Below are positions 22,401-29,320 of a stretch of 64,000 bases of DNA, in pieces. The translations under genes were made by a program, and so were the position numbers. The notes under the pieces were generated by a model that worked only from the letters and a program-made list of their open reading frames with translations, was not told the origin of the DNA and did no database searches. Origin of the DNA: Bugulina stolonifera (Eukaryota > Bryozoa > Gymnolaemata > Cheilostomatida > Bugulidae); assembly GCA_935421135.1 (NCBI GenBank), contig OW285190.1, positions 5,915,501 to 5,979,500 of the forward strand. The letters are read 5' to 3'. Positions within the stretch are counted from its first letter, which is position 1, and each line of letters opens with the position of its first letter.

Positions 22401-25400
22401 CTAGCGTGCTCAGAGGTGAGTGGGTACCTTTGGCTCCTGTTACGGACTCCCCTGATGGTACTATTGAATTTAACATCCCACCCGCAGACGAACTCTACAC
22501 AGATCTATCAAGGTCTTACTTACACACCACAGTAAAGGTGAGCAAGGCTGATGGAAGCGTACTAGCTGCGGAAGAAGAACTAAAGGTTGTTCCAGGAGAC
22601 AATTTTATGCACAGTCTCTTTTCTTCTGCCACTGTTCAACTGGCTGGGCAAGATGTCGAGTATGAACCAAACTATGGACATAGAGCTTATGTCGAGAATC
22701 TCCTAAACTATGGTAAAGATGCTAAGAGCACATATATGAAAGTTGGGAGTGGGTGGATGGAGGATGAAGGAACTGGAGAAGACTATGATGGTATACCTCC
22801 CGAAGTGATTGAAAAAAGAAAGAAACTTATAGCCACAAGTAAAGAGATGAGTTTCTATGGGAGACCTAGGTTGAGTATGTTTTCTCAAGGAAGACTTATT
22901 CCACCAGGAGTTCGCTCTCGCCTGACTCTACAACGTGCTATTCCACAAATGGCCCTCTTAGCAGAGACAGACGACCCTGAAGGAGGGGCGAAGATTTCTA
23001 TAACTAAGACAGAATTGTGGATTCGACGTGTACAAGCCAACCCGGCTTTACAAAAAGCACAAATGGATGTTTGGGTTGTGCAACACGAGTCTATAAAACT
23101 ACCAATTGACCGAATAAAAACTCATTTCCATGTCATCCCTGCTGGACACCAGTCAGTGAGAGTGAACTTTGATCAAGCGGGACAGAAGCCAAACAGTCTT
23201 TGTTGGACTAGTCAACCATACTGCAAAGAGTGGAACGTATAAGCAAAATCCCTTCAAATTCGGACATAACAACCTAAGTTCATTAGAACTACTAATTGAT
23301 GGAACACCAGTGACCCGAAGATACGAACCAAACTTTGCAAGTGGAAAGTTTGCTCGTGAATTCATGAATTTGTTCGCTGTCACAAATACATCCGATGCTG
23401 ACACAGGGAATGAGATCTCCCCTAGTAAATACAAGTCCTGCGCTGCTCTCTACGCCTTTGACATTTCAGGAGATTTGTGCGATGACAATTTTCATTTGTT
23501 ATCAAATGGGAGTCTATCTATTAATCTAGCATTTGCTAATCAAACTCAAAATACACTTGGACTATTTGTATACGAAGAAAAAGATGACATTATCTACTTG
23601 AATGCAAATCACGAAGTATCTATGGTAGCCGGGATGATGTAAAAAGAATGGATACATTCTCAATCTCGAATATTCTATCTGATGATAAAATCTCATCAAG
23701 CTCCTTTAGAGGGGTTATGCCAAGGGATCATTTCTTAGACTCCTTCTCCCCATCTGGATCTTTTGTTTTCAACACTCAAGCAAGTGAGAAAAGTGGTGAG
23801 CATTGGATCTCTGTTTTTTCGAATGGAAAAGAAATAGAGTATTTCTACTCCTATGGACTCCCCCCTTCTATTTATCCTGATGTGGGTAAGATGTTACAAC
23901 AATGGGGAATACCAATAGTATGGAATGGAGAGTGTCTACAAAAGAGAGTACTAACGTGTGTGGAGACTACTGTATCTTGTTCTGTCTCCTTCGAGCTCGA
24001 GGGTGGAGTATGGAGGGAATAATTACACGACTAAGCAGAGTAGAAGAAGGTGTTCGAGATCATTCTATAAGAGCTCTATTACAACGTTTGTACTATAATA
24101 AAAGAAATAATACTTTCCCACCCACAACGCATCTAAACAATATTATGCTTTTTTCACCTTTTCACTTTGACTAGAGAGAAATACTTCGCTTTACTTATAA
24201 TTCGTTTTTATACTACTATAACACATGTGAGCAAATTATGTCTTTTTTTTCTCCTTGCCACCTTAACTAAAAAAAGAGACCAATAGTTTTTATCTTACCT
24301 ACGTTCTTTTTTTCTTTGCTTTTTAGACTTCTGCTTGATTCTTTACTTTTTAGATTTCCTCTTGATTCTTTAATTTTTTCTCTATTTATCCTCATAGTAA
24401 AACATTACTATTGAAGAAAGCTGCATCTTTTCTATCTTGGAATAATAGTCATCCAACTCAAGCTGCTCTACCACTGTAGAAACCTTCCTTATATACTAAA
24501 CTTTCTCATGTATCATCCAATAAGAAAAGACCCCTTTGTATGCTTCGGAATTACATCGGGACACATCGGGGCAACATCGGGCACATCGGGACACATCGGG
24601 GCAACATCGGGGCACATCGGGGCAACATCGGGGTACATCGGGGCACATCAGGGCAACATCGGGACACATCGGGGCAACATCGGGGCACATCGGGGCAACA
24701 TCGGGGCACATCGGGGCAACATCGGGGCACATCGGGGCACATCGGGGCACATCAGGGCAACATCGGGACACATCGGGGCAACATCGGGGCACATCGGGGC
24801 AACATCGGGGCACATCGGGGCAACATCGGGGCACATCGGGGCACATCGGGGCACATCGGGGCACATCGGGGCAACATCGGGGCACATCGGGGCACATCGG
24901 GGCAACATCGGGGCACATCGGGGCACATCGGGGCACATCGGGGCAACATCGGGGCACATCGGGTTGTATTATAATGGGTGGGGAATTAGTCAGACTCCTC
25001 CTACTAAGCTCTATTATATAGGTGGAGGTTTTCACTCCATCAGTATATTTGTAGTCCAGTCTTTACATGTTTCTTCATTAATAATGCAATGCACATCATA
25101 AACCAAGCCTTCTGTAGTACTTCTTCTTATCGCTAATGAGAGCTATAGCGAAGTACAGCGGAATTCGCTCGTTTAGATCACAACCTTTTCGAGTGAAAGC
25201 GCAGGAGAAGCGGCGGGCCGCGGCCTAGTCGCTTGGCCCAGTGGATACGGGGCACGGGCGCCGCATCTACGTGTGCGGTCGGCGCCGCACGCAACGTAGG
25301 CGGACGCGGCTTGACCGCCACAAACGATCGGTTGTTCGGGTGAGTAGGGGTTGTGGGGGAGGGTGGGCGGGGGTGGAGGAAGGGCGGCGGTGATGACGGT

Positions 25401-26373
25401 GATGACGGTGATGACGGTGATGGCGGCGGTGATGGCGGCAGTGGTGGTGGCGGTGGTGGTGGCGGCGGTGGTGGCGGTGGCGGTGGTGGCGGTGGTGGTG
25501 GTGGCGGCGGTGGCGGCGGTGGTGGGGGCGGCGGCGGCGGTGGCGGCGGTGGTGGTGGTGGTGGTGCGGACGGGACGAGGGCGGTGGCGGGGGAGGAGGA
25601 AGGAGTGGGGGGAAGCGGGAGGAGGGTGGGAAGGAGAGAGGGGAGGGGTCGTGACCGGGTTTGGGGTCAAGTGTGCAAATGTTGTTTCGACCAATCAGAA
25701 GGGGGGATTTTGGGGTGACCTTGGCAAGGTCGTGTGCAAAATTTTTGTGCTCTTCTGTGATTGGTTGAAATCGGAAATACCGGCTTGTGATTGGCTGAAA
25801 ACAGGGGTCAACGAGTGCGTGTCTGTATAGAAGTGCACTGACTATACTACTTTCGTCTCTGGGCCATGTCACCTTATTGGTTATAATAACAATGTAGATT
25901 CTAAATAGCTGGAGTTCCTAGAAAATAATCAACATAATACTGTCTAGTCTTGGTCTACTTGTGTAATCCAACATGGGTCATTGGAATATGATTCAAATCA
26001 CTGCATGCGGAAAATTTAGGGATCAGGAAGTTGATCTGTGAGAAGTTGGCATTTCATTGGTCCAGATAACAATATTATTCTATTATTGAATTACATTTCT
26101 AAATTAAATAGTAAAGCCCTTGATACCTTCATGGGGAACTTTCTGTAGTTGAAAGTCTTGTGATAAGTCTAGAGTGTAGAATTTTGGCTTTGTACAATTT
26201 GCAAGGTGGTTGTTGTGATTACAATGTTACTATCTGATAACAGAGAGCCTGATGGTAGTGAGGAATCGGCCAATGGGGAGGTGACTTATGCAGCCATTAA
26301 TAAACCTAAGATAACAATGATGGACAATGATCTCTACGCATCACGAGGCTCATTGAGCTCTTCAGAAGATTAG
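10434..26373 (+). CDS. Receptor gene A: two CUB domains, one TM segment, ITIM-like tail
   Basis: Eight exons join in frame to 531 residues: 10434-10494, 13301-13693, 14091-14492, 14972-15166, 15270-15432, 15887-15984, 16287-16440 and 26244-26373. Exon 1 is a signal peptide (MWTYQQLFTVLSVAVLSKVA). Exons 2 and 3 are CUB-like domains with paired cysteines and the SPDYPG/SPSYSNN turn typical of CUB modules. Exon 4 is a Thr/Ser-rich stalk. Exon 5 has the membrane segment (AAGGAGLVLIIIIMVLTCVL) followed by basic residues. The tail has SRYSDV and VTYAAI, which fit the ITIM consensus, plus TQYAVV and a terminal NDLYASRG. This suggests a type I receptor that signals through SH2 proteins; the ligand is unknown. 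Intron 7 is 9.8 kb because a Polinton sits in it. Confidence 0.8.
10676..10795. repeat. 24-bp tandem repeat, about five copies
   Basis: The unit is close to ttttgacaaattattcaatc plus four bases and is repeated five times with single-base changes. It lies in intron 1 of receptor gene A. Confidence 0.85.
11536..12554. mobile_element. Decayed Tc1/mariner transposon
   Basis: Long inverted repeats of about 220 bp (11536-11765 against 12330-12554) end at TA and start near GGCAAAAAGTCTGGAATA on both sides. The interior keeps a frame-broken transposase C-terminus on the plus strand near 12120-12230 with VLDCPGNKPNF followed by VIEN, the block around the last catalytic acid of Tc1/mariner. Stops and shifts make it inactive. 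It lies in intron 1 of receptor gene A. Confidence 0.8.
12555..13300. other. Intron 1 of gene A, rest of the sequence
   Basis: No further feature is seen between the Tc1/mariner copy and exon 2 of gene A. Confidence 0.5.
14531..14660 (+). repeat. tRNA-derived SINE head
   Basis: A box-A-like segment (TGGCACAGCTAGTGGC, 14535-14550) and a box-B-like segment (GGTTGTGAGTTCAAATCC, 14564-14581) have the spacing of a Pol III promoter. The sequence is followed by a SINE-type body (GGCAAAGGCCTTCAGCAAGC). No tRNA cloverleaf is preserved. It lies in intron 3 of gene A; the 3' boundary is not clear. Confidence 0.6.
16418..16628 (+). repeat. 142-bp tandem duplication across the exon 7 / intron 7 boundary
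   Basis: The block starting AATGTTGACAGC at 16418 recurs at 16560. The first copy holds the true exon end and donor (AGAAG|gtaaat). The second has gcaaat in place of gtaaat. The second copy is interrupted by the Polinton at 16629 and resumes at 25852 on its other side, ending near 25930. Confidence 0.9.
16623..16628. repeat. Left 6-bp target duplication of Polinton 1 (ttcgtc)
   Basis: ttcgtc abuts the left terminal repeat and is repeated at 25852-25857 directly after the right terminal repeat. Six bases is the length typical of Polintons. Confidence 0.95.
16629..17064. repeat. Left terminal inverted repeat of Polinton 1
   Basis: The first 284 bases (16629-16912) match the complement of 25568-25851 almost exactly. 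They include three CCAAT boxes (two forward, one reversed). They run into a CCA/CCG trinucleotide tract. The tract stops abruptly at about 17064, and the further 350-400 bp seen in the right arm are missing here. Confidence 0.9.
17262..17891 (+). CDS. Coiled-coil protein of Polinton 1, function unknown
   Basis: The open frame of about 209 codons has no ATG at its left end. The first in-frame ATG is at about 17337, and the frame opens at GTG in a context (ttttag|AG) that could be a splice acceptor, so the start is uncertain. The N-terminal part is a tandem duplication of about 46 residues, each copy beginning RSPSPGEAR and ending near EAEMCD. The rest is a charged Lys/Glu helix (heptads from about residue 85 to 180), then an acidic tail with HIIPHLANKLDDDD. 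I recognise no family. Its place at the left end before the ATPase suggests an accessory structural or DNA-binding role, but that is a guess. Confidence 0.6.
   Translation: MIRSPSPGDARLEVRETSTGETNQVMIEEAEMCDIGELDPSKNGLEEKRSPSPGEARVEVRETSTGEINQVMIEEQTHVETKEEAEMCDKREQEIRKIEQELALKKVELAGALGWKEALEMQQSIDARKERRANRIAILENKLTEERMEKERLMMEIERLQKEEEMDSVSIIDHIIPHLANKLDDDDAKAEGEDSKLPQWVPTGESNDE
17932..18300 (+). CDS. Small single-pass membrane protein of Polinton 1
   Basis: This 122-residue frame starts at an ATG shortly after the previous gene. Residues 1-45 are acidic and polar. A short basic stretch (SNKRKKF) precedes a hydrophobic segment (FYIVIILFILSCSSL, about residues 46-62), and the remainder is polar with NTTL. 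This gives a likely N-in single membrane span. The 3' end overlaps the ATPase start by about 62 bases in another frame. I recognise no family; Polintons often carry small lineage-specific proteins here. Confidence 0.55.
   Translation: MSKQEVVCRNENYEDVADGLLDEVVISAEEGREQIGERSNKRKKFTFYIVIILFILSCSSLSPSVYTYLSDREPPNGKDKGVLKQGHFLNTNTTLLATQLDQHASTPRNRSSLAESLHSSSL
18239..18898 (+). CDS. FtsK/HerA-type genome-packaging ATPase (A32-like)
   Basis: The 219-residue frame is intact. The P-loop is DPTGSGKT (about residues 21-28), preceded by a hydrophobic strand. The Walker B strand is RWLIIDDLM (about residues 84-92). A further motif, FFLLQNLFPK (about residues 118-127), fits the sensor strand of this family. 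In Polintons and related viruses this ATPase pumps the element's DNA into the capsid. Length and position before the structural genes agree with Polinton ATPases. It shows no break, unlike several genes downstream. Confidence 0.9.
   Translation: MRPHQEIDLRLQSPFTALVCDPTGSGKTELLFSLIKRVDEIASPTPVEIIYCCGVWQRRFEDYKDKVRFHSGLIDVEMDIERNGKNRWLIIDDLMGEVGGKETTNAIFTKFSHHLNISVFFLLQNLFPKDNRTVSINSQYFFLFKNPRDGMSVTNLAKQAFPQSTRAVQEAFSDATRKPHSFLFLNLRQETPEWARLIGNFASERSPMTVYIPNTLEYK
18964..19329 (+). CDS. Small basic Polinton protein, PW-like
   Basis: From the ATG at 18964 the frame encodes about 121 residues. An N-terminal helical half is followed by a basic block (LTTAQLNSLRRHRRAIEDL) and a Gly/Leu-rich hydrophobic end (GGFLGLLLKPLASLLGG). 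That layout, with LT...RRH and GGFL...LL, is common to a small conserved protein in Polintons (called PW in early descriptions). A membrane-active or capsid-associated role is plausible but not shown. It overlaps the next gene's open frame slightly. Confidence 0.65.
   Translation: MKYINSPKYSPRLRRNALSIYALTKASATIRDSTIAEANKDLILALVECARNVLLGNVHLTTAQLNSLRRHRRAIEDLTNSRTSVRQKKLILQRGGFLGLLLKPLASLLGGVLGGLGGGQR
19331..19902 (+). pseudogene. PX-like Polinton protein, split by one in-frame stop
   Basis: From the ATG at 19331 the frame runs 108 codons to a TAA at 19655-19657. The same frame then stays open for about 80 more codons to a TAG at about 19900. The downstream part is Arg/Glu-rich and Ser/Arg-rich (RSGSRSPLPHPYRRE) and ends in a basic tail overlapping the integrase start. 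The simplest reading is one gene cut by a nonsense mutation. The N-terminal KYLLMDKHTYESM resembles the start of a conserved Polinton protein of unknown function. Confidence 0.55.
19888..20958 (+). CDS. Retroviral-like integrase with C-terminal chromodomain
   Basis: The 356-residue frame is intact. The N-terminal part has VEKWLRSQDAYTLHRPI, a typical Polinton integrase block. The rve catalytic core has LVDVR (first Asp, about residue 78), QTDKGKEF (second Asp, about residue 137) and ALVERFNRTLR (Glu, about residue 173). Residues from about 315 form a chromodomain (FRVEKVIRKRRRR ... FVKWSGYPSSFNSWI), which in related integrases helps target chromatin. The enzyme inserts the element and makes the 6-bp duplication. 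The start ATG overlaps the end of the preceding open frame. Confidence 0.93.
   Translation: MDDIDEGLRDIYFSPPQPPSFGGKRKLVLASPPGINENDVEKWLRSQDAYTLHRPIRMKFTRRKTFVSGIGEQLQANLVDVRAHKDSNDGVTFLLTCIDAFSRKAWVFPLHSKSGLEVSNALISLFENESFRQIQTDKGKEFLNRRVSKVLKKYGVSHFTSENEIIKAALVERFNRTLRGKIHRLLTYRGDGRYLEDVEDLVQGYNNSFNRSIGMKPIEVDYDNQEEVWVRLNEFSPKRWLKKTRVKYSPGDHVRISMARSSFERGFTPNWSTEIFTIKAVKAHTSPPVYTLEDLNKEGVDGTFYAQELQHVNLLEIFRVEKVIRKRRRRGKEESFVKWSGYPSSFNSWIDSSQFV
21013..21762 (+). CDS. Penton-like minor capsid protein (PY)
   Basis: The 249-residue frame is intact. The N-terminal FNVTLTSNV, followed by NTNAHFITKLAKTLKL and WEVGLLDIQYPASWRNV, is the signature start of the Polinton minor capsid protein, a single jelly-roll homologous to adenovirus penton base. 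It would form the capsid vertices. It lies between the integrase and the small GIGS protein, the usual neighbourhood. Confidence 0.85.
   Translation: MAFNVTLTSNVRIGGSDTNTNAHFITKLAKTLKLHSSQWEVGLLDIQYPASWRNVEDGYVVVTKYTKDGVERKCEIRSGRYASMGELLSEINRILINYDLEKVVSFYYDSLRNETFLMLREQEHSVMMSRDVAWVLGFKPDVEHAAEINRSQNPPDINAGFTSLYVYSSVVSPRHVGDSLVPLLRTVPITESERNSTVFFEFSNVQYSPVSNTSTDLIEVNIRRDDGERVSFRSGKVVLTVRFRPRGEK
21781..22192 (+). pseudogene. Small Polinton minor protein (GIGSxF type), frameshifted
   Basis: The first frame, from the ATG at 21781, has VYRGKPIMTGNGIGSLFSL and then loses homology. A second frame covering 21950-22192 continues with LKNGAKTIGKKLLTTGASVL and a Lys/Arg-rich end (PPAKRARV). Polinton genomes encode one protein with the same two blocks in one frame (GxGIGSxF, then K-GAK--GK--L-TGA). 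A frameshift between about 21905 and 21950 therefore splits it. It may correspond to a pVI/pX-like virion protein. Confidence 0.7.
22298..23642 (+). pseudogene. Major capsid protein (double jelly-roll), two breaks
   Basis: The natural start appears to be the ATG at 22298; codon 6 is a TGA (22313-22315), after which the frame is open to 23242. The homology then moves to another frame (about 23169-23642, ending TAA), so there is a frameshift between about 23170 and 23210. Recognisable blocks are DLFATPPTHTSV, PIEF-like DGTIEFNIPP, FSSATVQLAGQDVE, and in the second frame VFVGLVNHTAKSGTY and NPFKFGHNN, the usual Polinton capsid block. The family forms the hexon-like shell. Both breaks could be real decay or assembly error. 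Confidence 0.8.
23648..24173 (+). pseudogene. Adenain-like cysteine protease, frameshifted
   Basis: The first frame (ATG 23648) has GEHWISVF, with the catalytic His, and YFYSYGLPPS. The second (23902-24173) has NVCGDYCILFC, with the catalytic Cys, and LRARGWSMEGI. The homology switches frame at about 23930-23965, so the gene carries a frameshift. This protease matures virion proteins in adenoviruses, virophages and Polintons. It follows the capsid gene and is the last gene on this strand. Confidence 0.8.
24174..24486. other. AT-rich gap after the protease
   Basis: No gene is seen. The stretch is rich in T-runs on the plus strand. Confidence 0.5.
24487..24521 (-). promoter_or_regulatory. Orphan promoter-like CCAAT plus TATA, minus strand
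   Basis: On the minus strand ATTGG (24517-24521) is followed by TATATAAGG (24487-24495). It abuts the minisatellite and points left, where no minus-strand gene remains. It resembles the promoters beside the minisatellite in element 2. Confidence 0.4.
24545..24965. repeat. Minisatellite of CACATCGGGG / CAACATCGGGG units
   Basis: About forty 10- and 11-bp units in mixed order, all with the core ACATCGGG. Open frames across it in all directions are artefacts of the repeat. It lies between the protease and the right arm of Polinton 1. Confidence 0.97.
25035..25851. repeat. Right arm and terminal inverted repeat of Polinton 1
   Basis: The outer 284 bases match the left end; inside them is a GGT/GGC trinucleotide tract and then about 350 bp (25035-25385). 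The inner part has no copy in the left arm of this element but matches the termini of element 2 (about 28020-28400 and 36140-36480). Confidence 0.88.
25852..25857. repeat. Right 6-bp target duplication of Polinton 1 (ttcgtc)
   Basis: Identical to 16623-16628; gene A intron sequence resumes here. Confidence 0.95.
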
Positions 26374-27486
26374 ACAACTTCGCGGTCATCTGCTGAATGC
26401 CCGAGCCATGATTGTAACAAAACAATTCGATACATTTATAATAGTGTGAGAAAATGAAATGGAGTGCCTCTTTCTCAGTTCTGTTTTAATTTGAGCTGTT
26501 TTGGTGGCACATGACTATCATGGACACATGGAGGATAGTGCACATGTCTGCTTACCTACCTATCTGTCTATAGCATTATATTACAAGTTATACATGTATA
26601 CGAGTATATATTATATTACCTATAAAAGTTAACAGGTTTACAGCAAGAAAGAGCTGGTATAATAATGATGGATTTACCTGTCCTCTGCACTCCCAGTGTT
26701 GAGGACCTTAGATTGTACATTGTAGTCGTCATAGAGTAGACAATTCAATGTCTAATTTTCAATAGAGTGTAAGGCTGACTCATTTTTCCGGTGTGATTGC
26801 TAGTTATTGATTTACGTGTAGTTATTGACCCAAGATATTGAACAATACCGATAATGACCATATTACTGTTTATATGTACTATTACTATAACTATGTTACT
26901 GTTTACATATACTATTACTATGACTATATCACTGTTTATATGTACTATTGTTATGACTATATTACTGTTGACATGTACTATTACTACGACTATGTTACTG
27001 TTGATATGTACTAGTGTTTTTATATACACTAGTACTTAATAATAGATAGTACTAATATTCATTTATCATGTAATTTATGCTACATTGTACAACGTATGTA
27101 CATGTTATTTGTAACCTGCTTGTTCTAATAGTATAGTCTTTAGAGGTACAGGGAAACGCAAACACCCTCATGTTTTTACCCTATTATTACCAATATTTAC
27201 CCTATAGATTTCACTTTCAATTAAAATAAATTTTGCTTTCACTTAGAAATATTAGACTAATTCTACCCAGTGAGGCCAAGATAGAATAAGATCTATGAAT
27301 TAGTGAATAATATAGCCTGTGATTGTGGTCTTTCTATCACTTCATTTGGGCAGGGTTCTCAACTAAACTTTTGTATAAGGGAGTTGCCAACTGTTGCTAG
27401 GTTGGTAGTCAGGTTATCAAGACAACAAACACTACAACCATACTAAGATATAGAATAGTATTATTGTCATATTATAATTATGCACA
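26374..27486. other. 3' flank of gene A
   Basis: No gene is seen. The stretch contains the 33-bp minisatellite listed separately. Confidence 0.5.
26855..27015. repeat. Minisatellite, about 33-bp unit, five copies
   Basis: Units read approximately as tttatatgtactattactat plus a further 13 bases, with substitutions. The open frames across it on both strands are repeat artefacts. Confidence 0.8.
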
Positions 27487-27492
27487 TGTACT
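27487..27492. repeat. Left 6-bp target duplication of element 2 (tgtact)
   Basis: tgtact precedes the terminal repeat and recurs at 37031-37036 after the other end. Confidence 0.95.
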
Positions 27493-27863
27493 AGTAGTAT
27501 AGTCAGTGCACTTCTAGACAGACACGCACTCATTGACCCCTGTTTTCAACCAATCACAAGCCGGTATTTCCGATTTCAACCAATCACAGAAGAGCACAAA
27601 AATTTTGCACACGACCTTGCCAAGGTCACCCCAAAATCCCCCCTTCTGATTGGTCGAAAAAACATTTGCACACTTGACCCCGAACCCGGCCACGACCCCT
27701 TCCCTTCCTCCTTCCCACCCTCCTCCCCTCCCCCTCCCCCACCTCCCACTCCTCCCTCCTCCCCGCCACCGCCCTCGTCCCGTCCGCGCCACCGCCGTCG
27801 CCGCCGCCGCCACCGCCGCCCTCACCACCGCCGCCGCCGCCGCCACCACCACCGCCCTCACCA

Positions 27864-27898
<35 letters not shown>

Positions 27899-28764
27899 AC
27901 CACCGCCGCCACCACCACCACCGCCACCGCCGCCGCCGCCGCCACCACCACCACCACCACCGCCGCCGCCGCCGCCGCCATCACCGTCATCACCGCCACC
28001 CCTCCTCCACCGCCGCCCACCCTCCCCACCCCGCAACCCCCACTCACCCGAACGACCAATCGTTTGAGGCGGTCAAGCCGCGTCCGCCCACGTTGCGTGC
28101 GGCGCCGACCGTACACGTGGAGGCGACGCCGGTGCCCCCGTATCCACCGGGCCAAGCGACTAGGCAGCGGCCCGCCGCTTCTCCCGAGCCCTCCACTCGA
28201 AAAGCTTGTGATCTAAACGAGCGAATTCGGCTGCGCTTCTTCGCCTATAACTCTCATTAGCGATAAGAAGAAGTACTACGGAAGGCTTGGTTTCAGCGAT
28301 AAGAAGAAGTACTACGGAAGGCTTGGTTTATGATGTGCATTGCATTGTTAATAAAGAAATGTGTAAAGTCTCGGCTATAAATATACTGATGGGAAGAAGG
28401 GTTGTTTCTATAATATACATTGTATTGACAACAAAGAACCGTGTGCATGTGTTAAGTCAGCATATATATATATAATGCATTAAATAAACTTTTCACAATG
28501 GTGACAATAGAATGAATAAAAGATTGTGTACACGTGTTAAAACACAATTGAAAGAATAAAAGACACATATTTAAAAGAGTATGTCATATCTGTTATTAGC
28601 AAGGAAGTCTGTGTGCATGTGTTAAGACAGTGTATATTATACATTAGATAAAATTTTCACAATAGTAGCAATAGAATAAATAAAAGGTTGTGTGCATGTG
28701 TTAAGTCAGCATTATGTAATATATTAAATAAACTTTTTACAATAGTAGCAATAGAATAAATAAA
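27493..28764. repeat. Left terminal inverted repeat of element 2
   Basis: It pairs with 35793-37030. The outer part has three CCAAT boxes, then a CCG/CCA tract (about 27780-27990), then a unique part with CG-rich coding-like sequence, then copies of a repeat of roughly 85-95 bp. A 34-bp piece (28262-28329) is present twice here and once in the right arm. Confidence 0.93.
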
Positions 28765-29200
28765 AGATTGAGTGTATGTGTTAAGTCAGCAATATGTAAT
28801 ACATTAAATACACTTTTTACAACACTAGCAATAGAATGAATAAAAAAAGCTACATATGTAAAGGAGTATGTCATAGCTATTGTTAGCAAGAAAAGTCTGT
28901 GTACATGTGTTAAGGGCAGCATATATAATACATTAAATAAACTTTTCACAATAGTAGCAATAGAATAAATAGAGATTGTGTACACATGTTGAAATATCAT
29001 TATAATATGATTTAAACACAATTGAAAGAATAAAAGACACATATGTAAAGGAGTATGTCATAGCTATTATAGCAAGAGACAGCTGTGTGCATGTGTTAAG
29101 TCAGCACATATAATACATTAAACAAACTTTTTACAAAAGTAGCAATAGAATGTATAAAAGGATGTGTATAAGTGTTAGAATACCATTATATAATAATTTA
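28425..29200. repeat. Tandem array of roughly 85-110-bp units
   Basis: Each unit contains GTGTTAAGTCAGCA, then ATTAAATAAACTTTT, then AATAGAATAAATAAAAG. The first few units belong to the inverted repeat; those after about 28764 exist only in this arm. Spacing is irregular. Confidence 0.8.
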
Positions 29201-29320
29201 AAAAATAATTTAAAAAAGTCCTCACTGATTTGATATCACATAAAAGTAAATGCAGAGGGAATGAGACACTACAGAGAGAGAGAGTGGGAGAAAGAGAGTG
29301 GGAGAAAAAAGAAAAGATGA

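Larger units (their letters stand above)
16629..25851 (+). mobile_element. Polinton (Maverick) DNA transposon 1, 9.2 kb, no polymerase
   Basis: The ends are inverted (AGTAGTATAGTCAGTGC at left, its complement at right) and flanked by a 6-bp duplication. All genes are on the plus strand, in the order: coiled-coil protein, small membrane protein, packaging ATPase, PW-like, PX-like, integrase, penton-like, small GIGS protein, major capsid protein, adenain-like protease. This is the Polinton gene set apart from the protein-primed family B DNA polymerase, which is absent. Several structural genes are broken. Usual full-length Polintons are roughly 15-20 kb. Confidence 0.93.

Noticed and set aside
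24545..24965. A CRISPR-like array
   Set aside because: The units are contiguous 10- and 11-mers without unique spacers, in an animal genome.
24496..25101. Long open frames on both strands across the ACATCGGG array
   Set aside because: The repeat lacks stop codons in most frames; the products are simple GHIGAT- or CPDV-type repeats.
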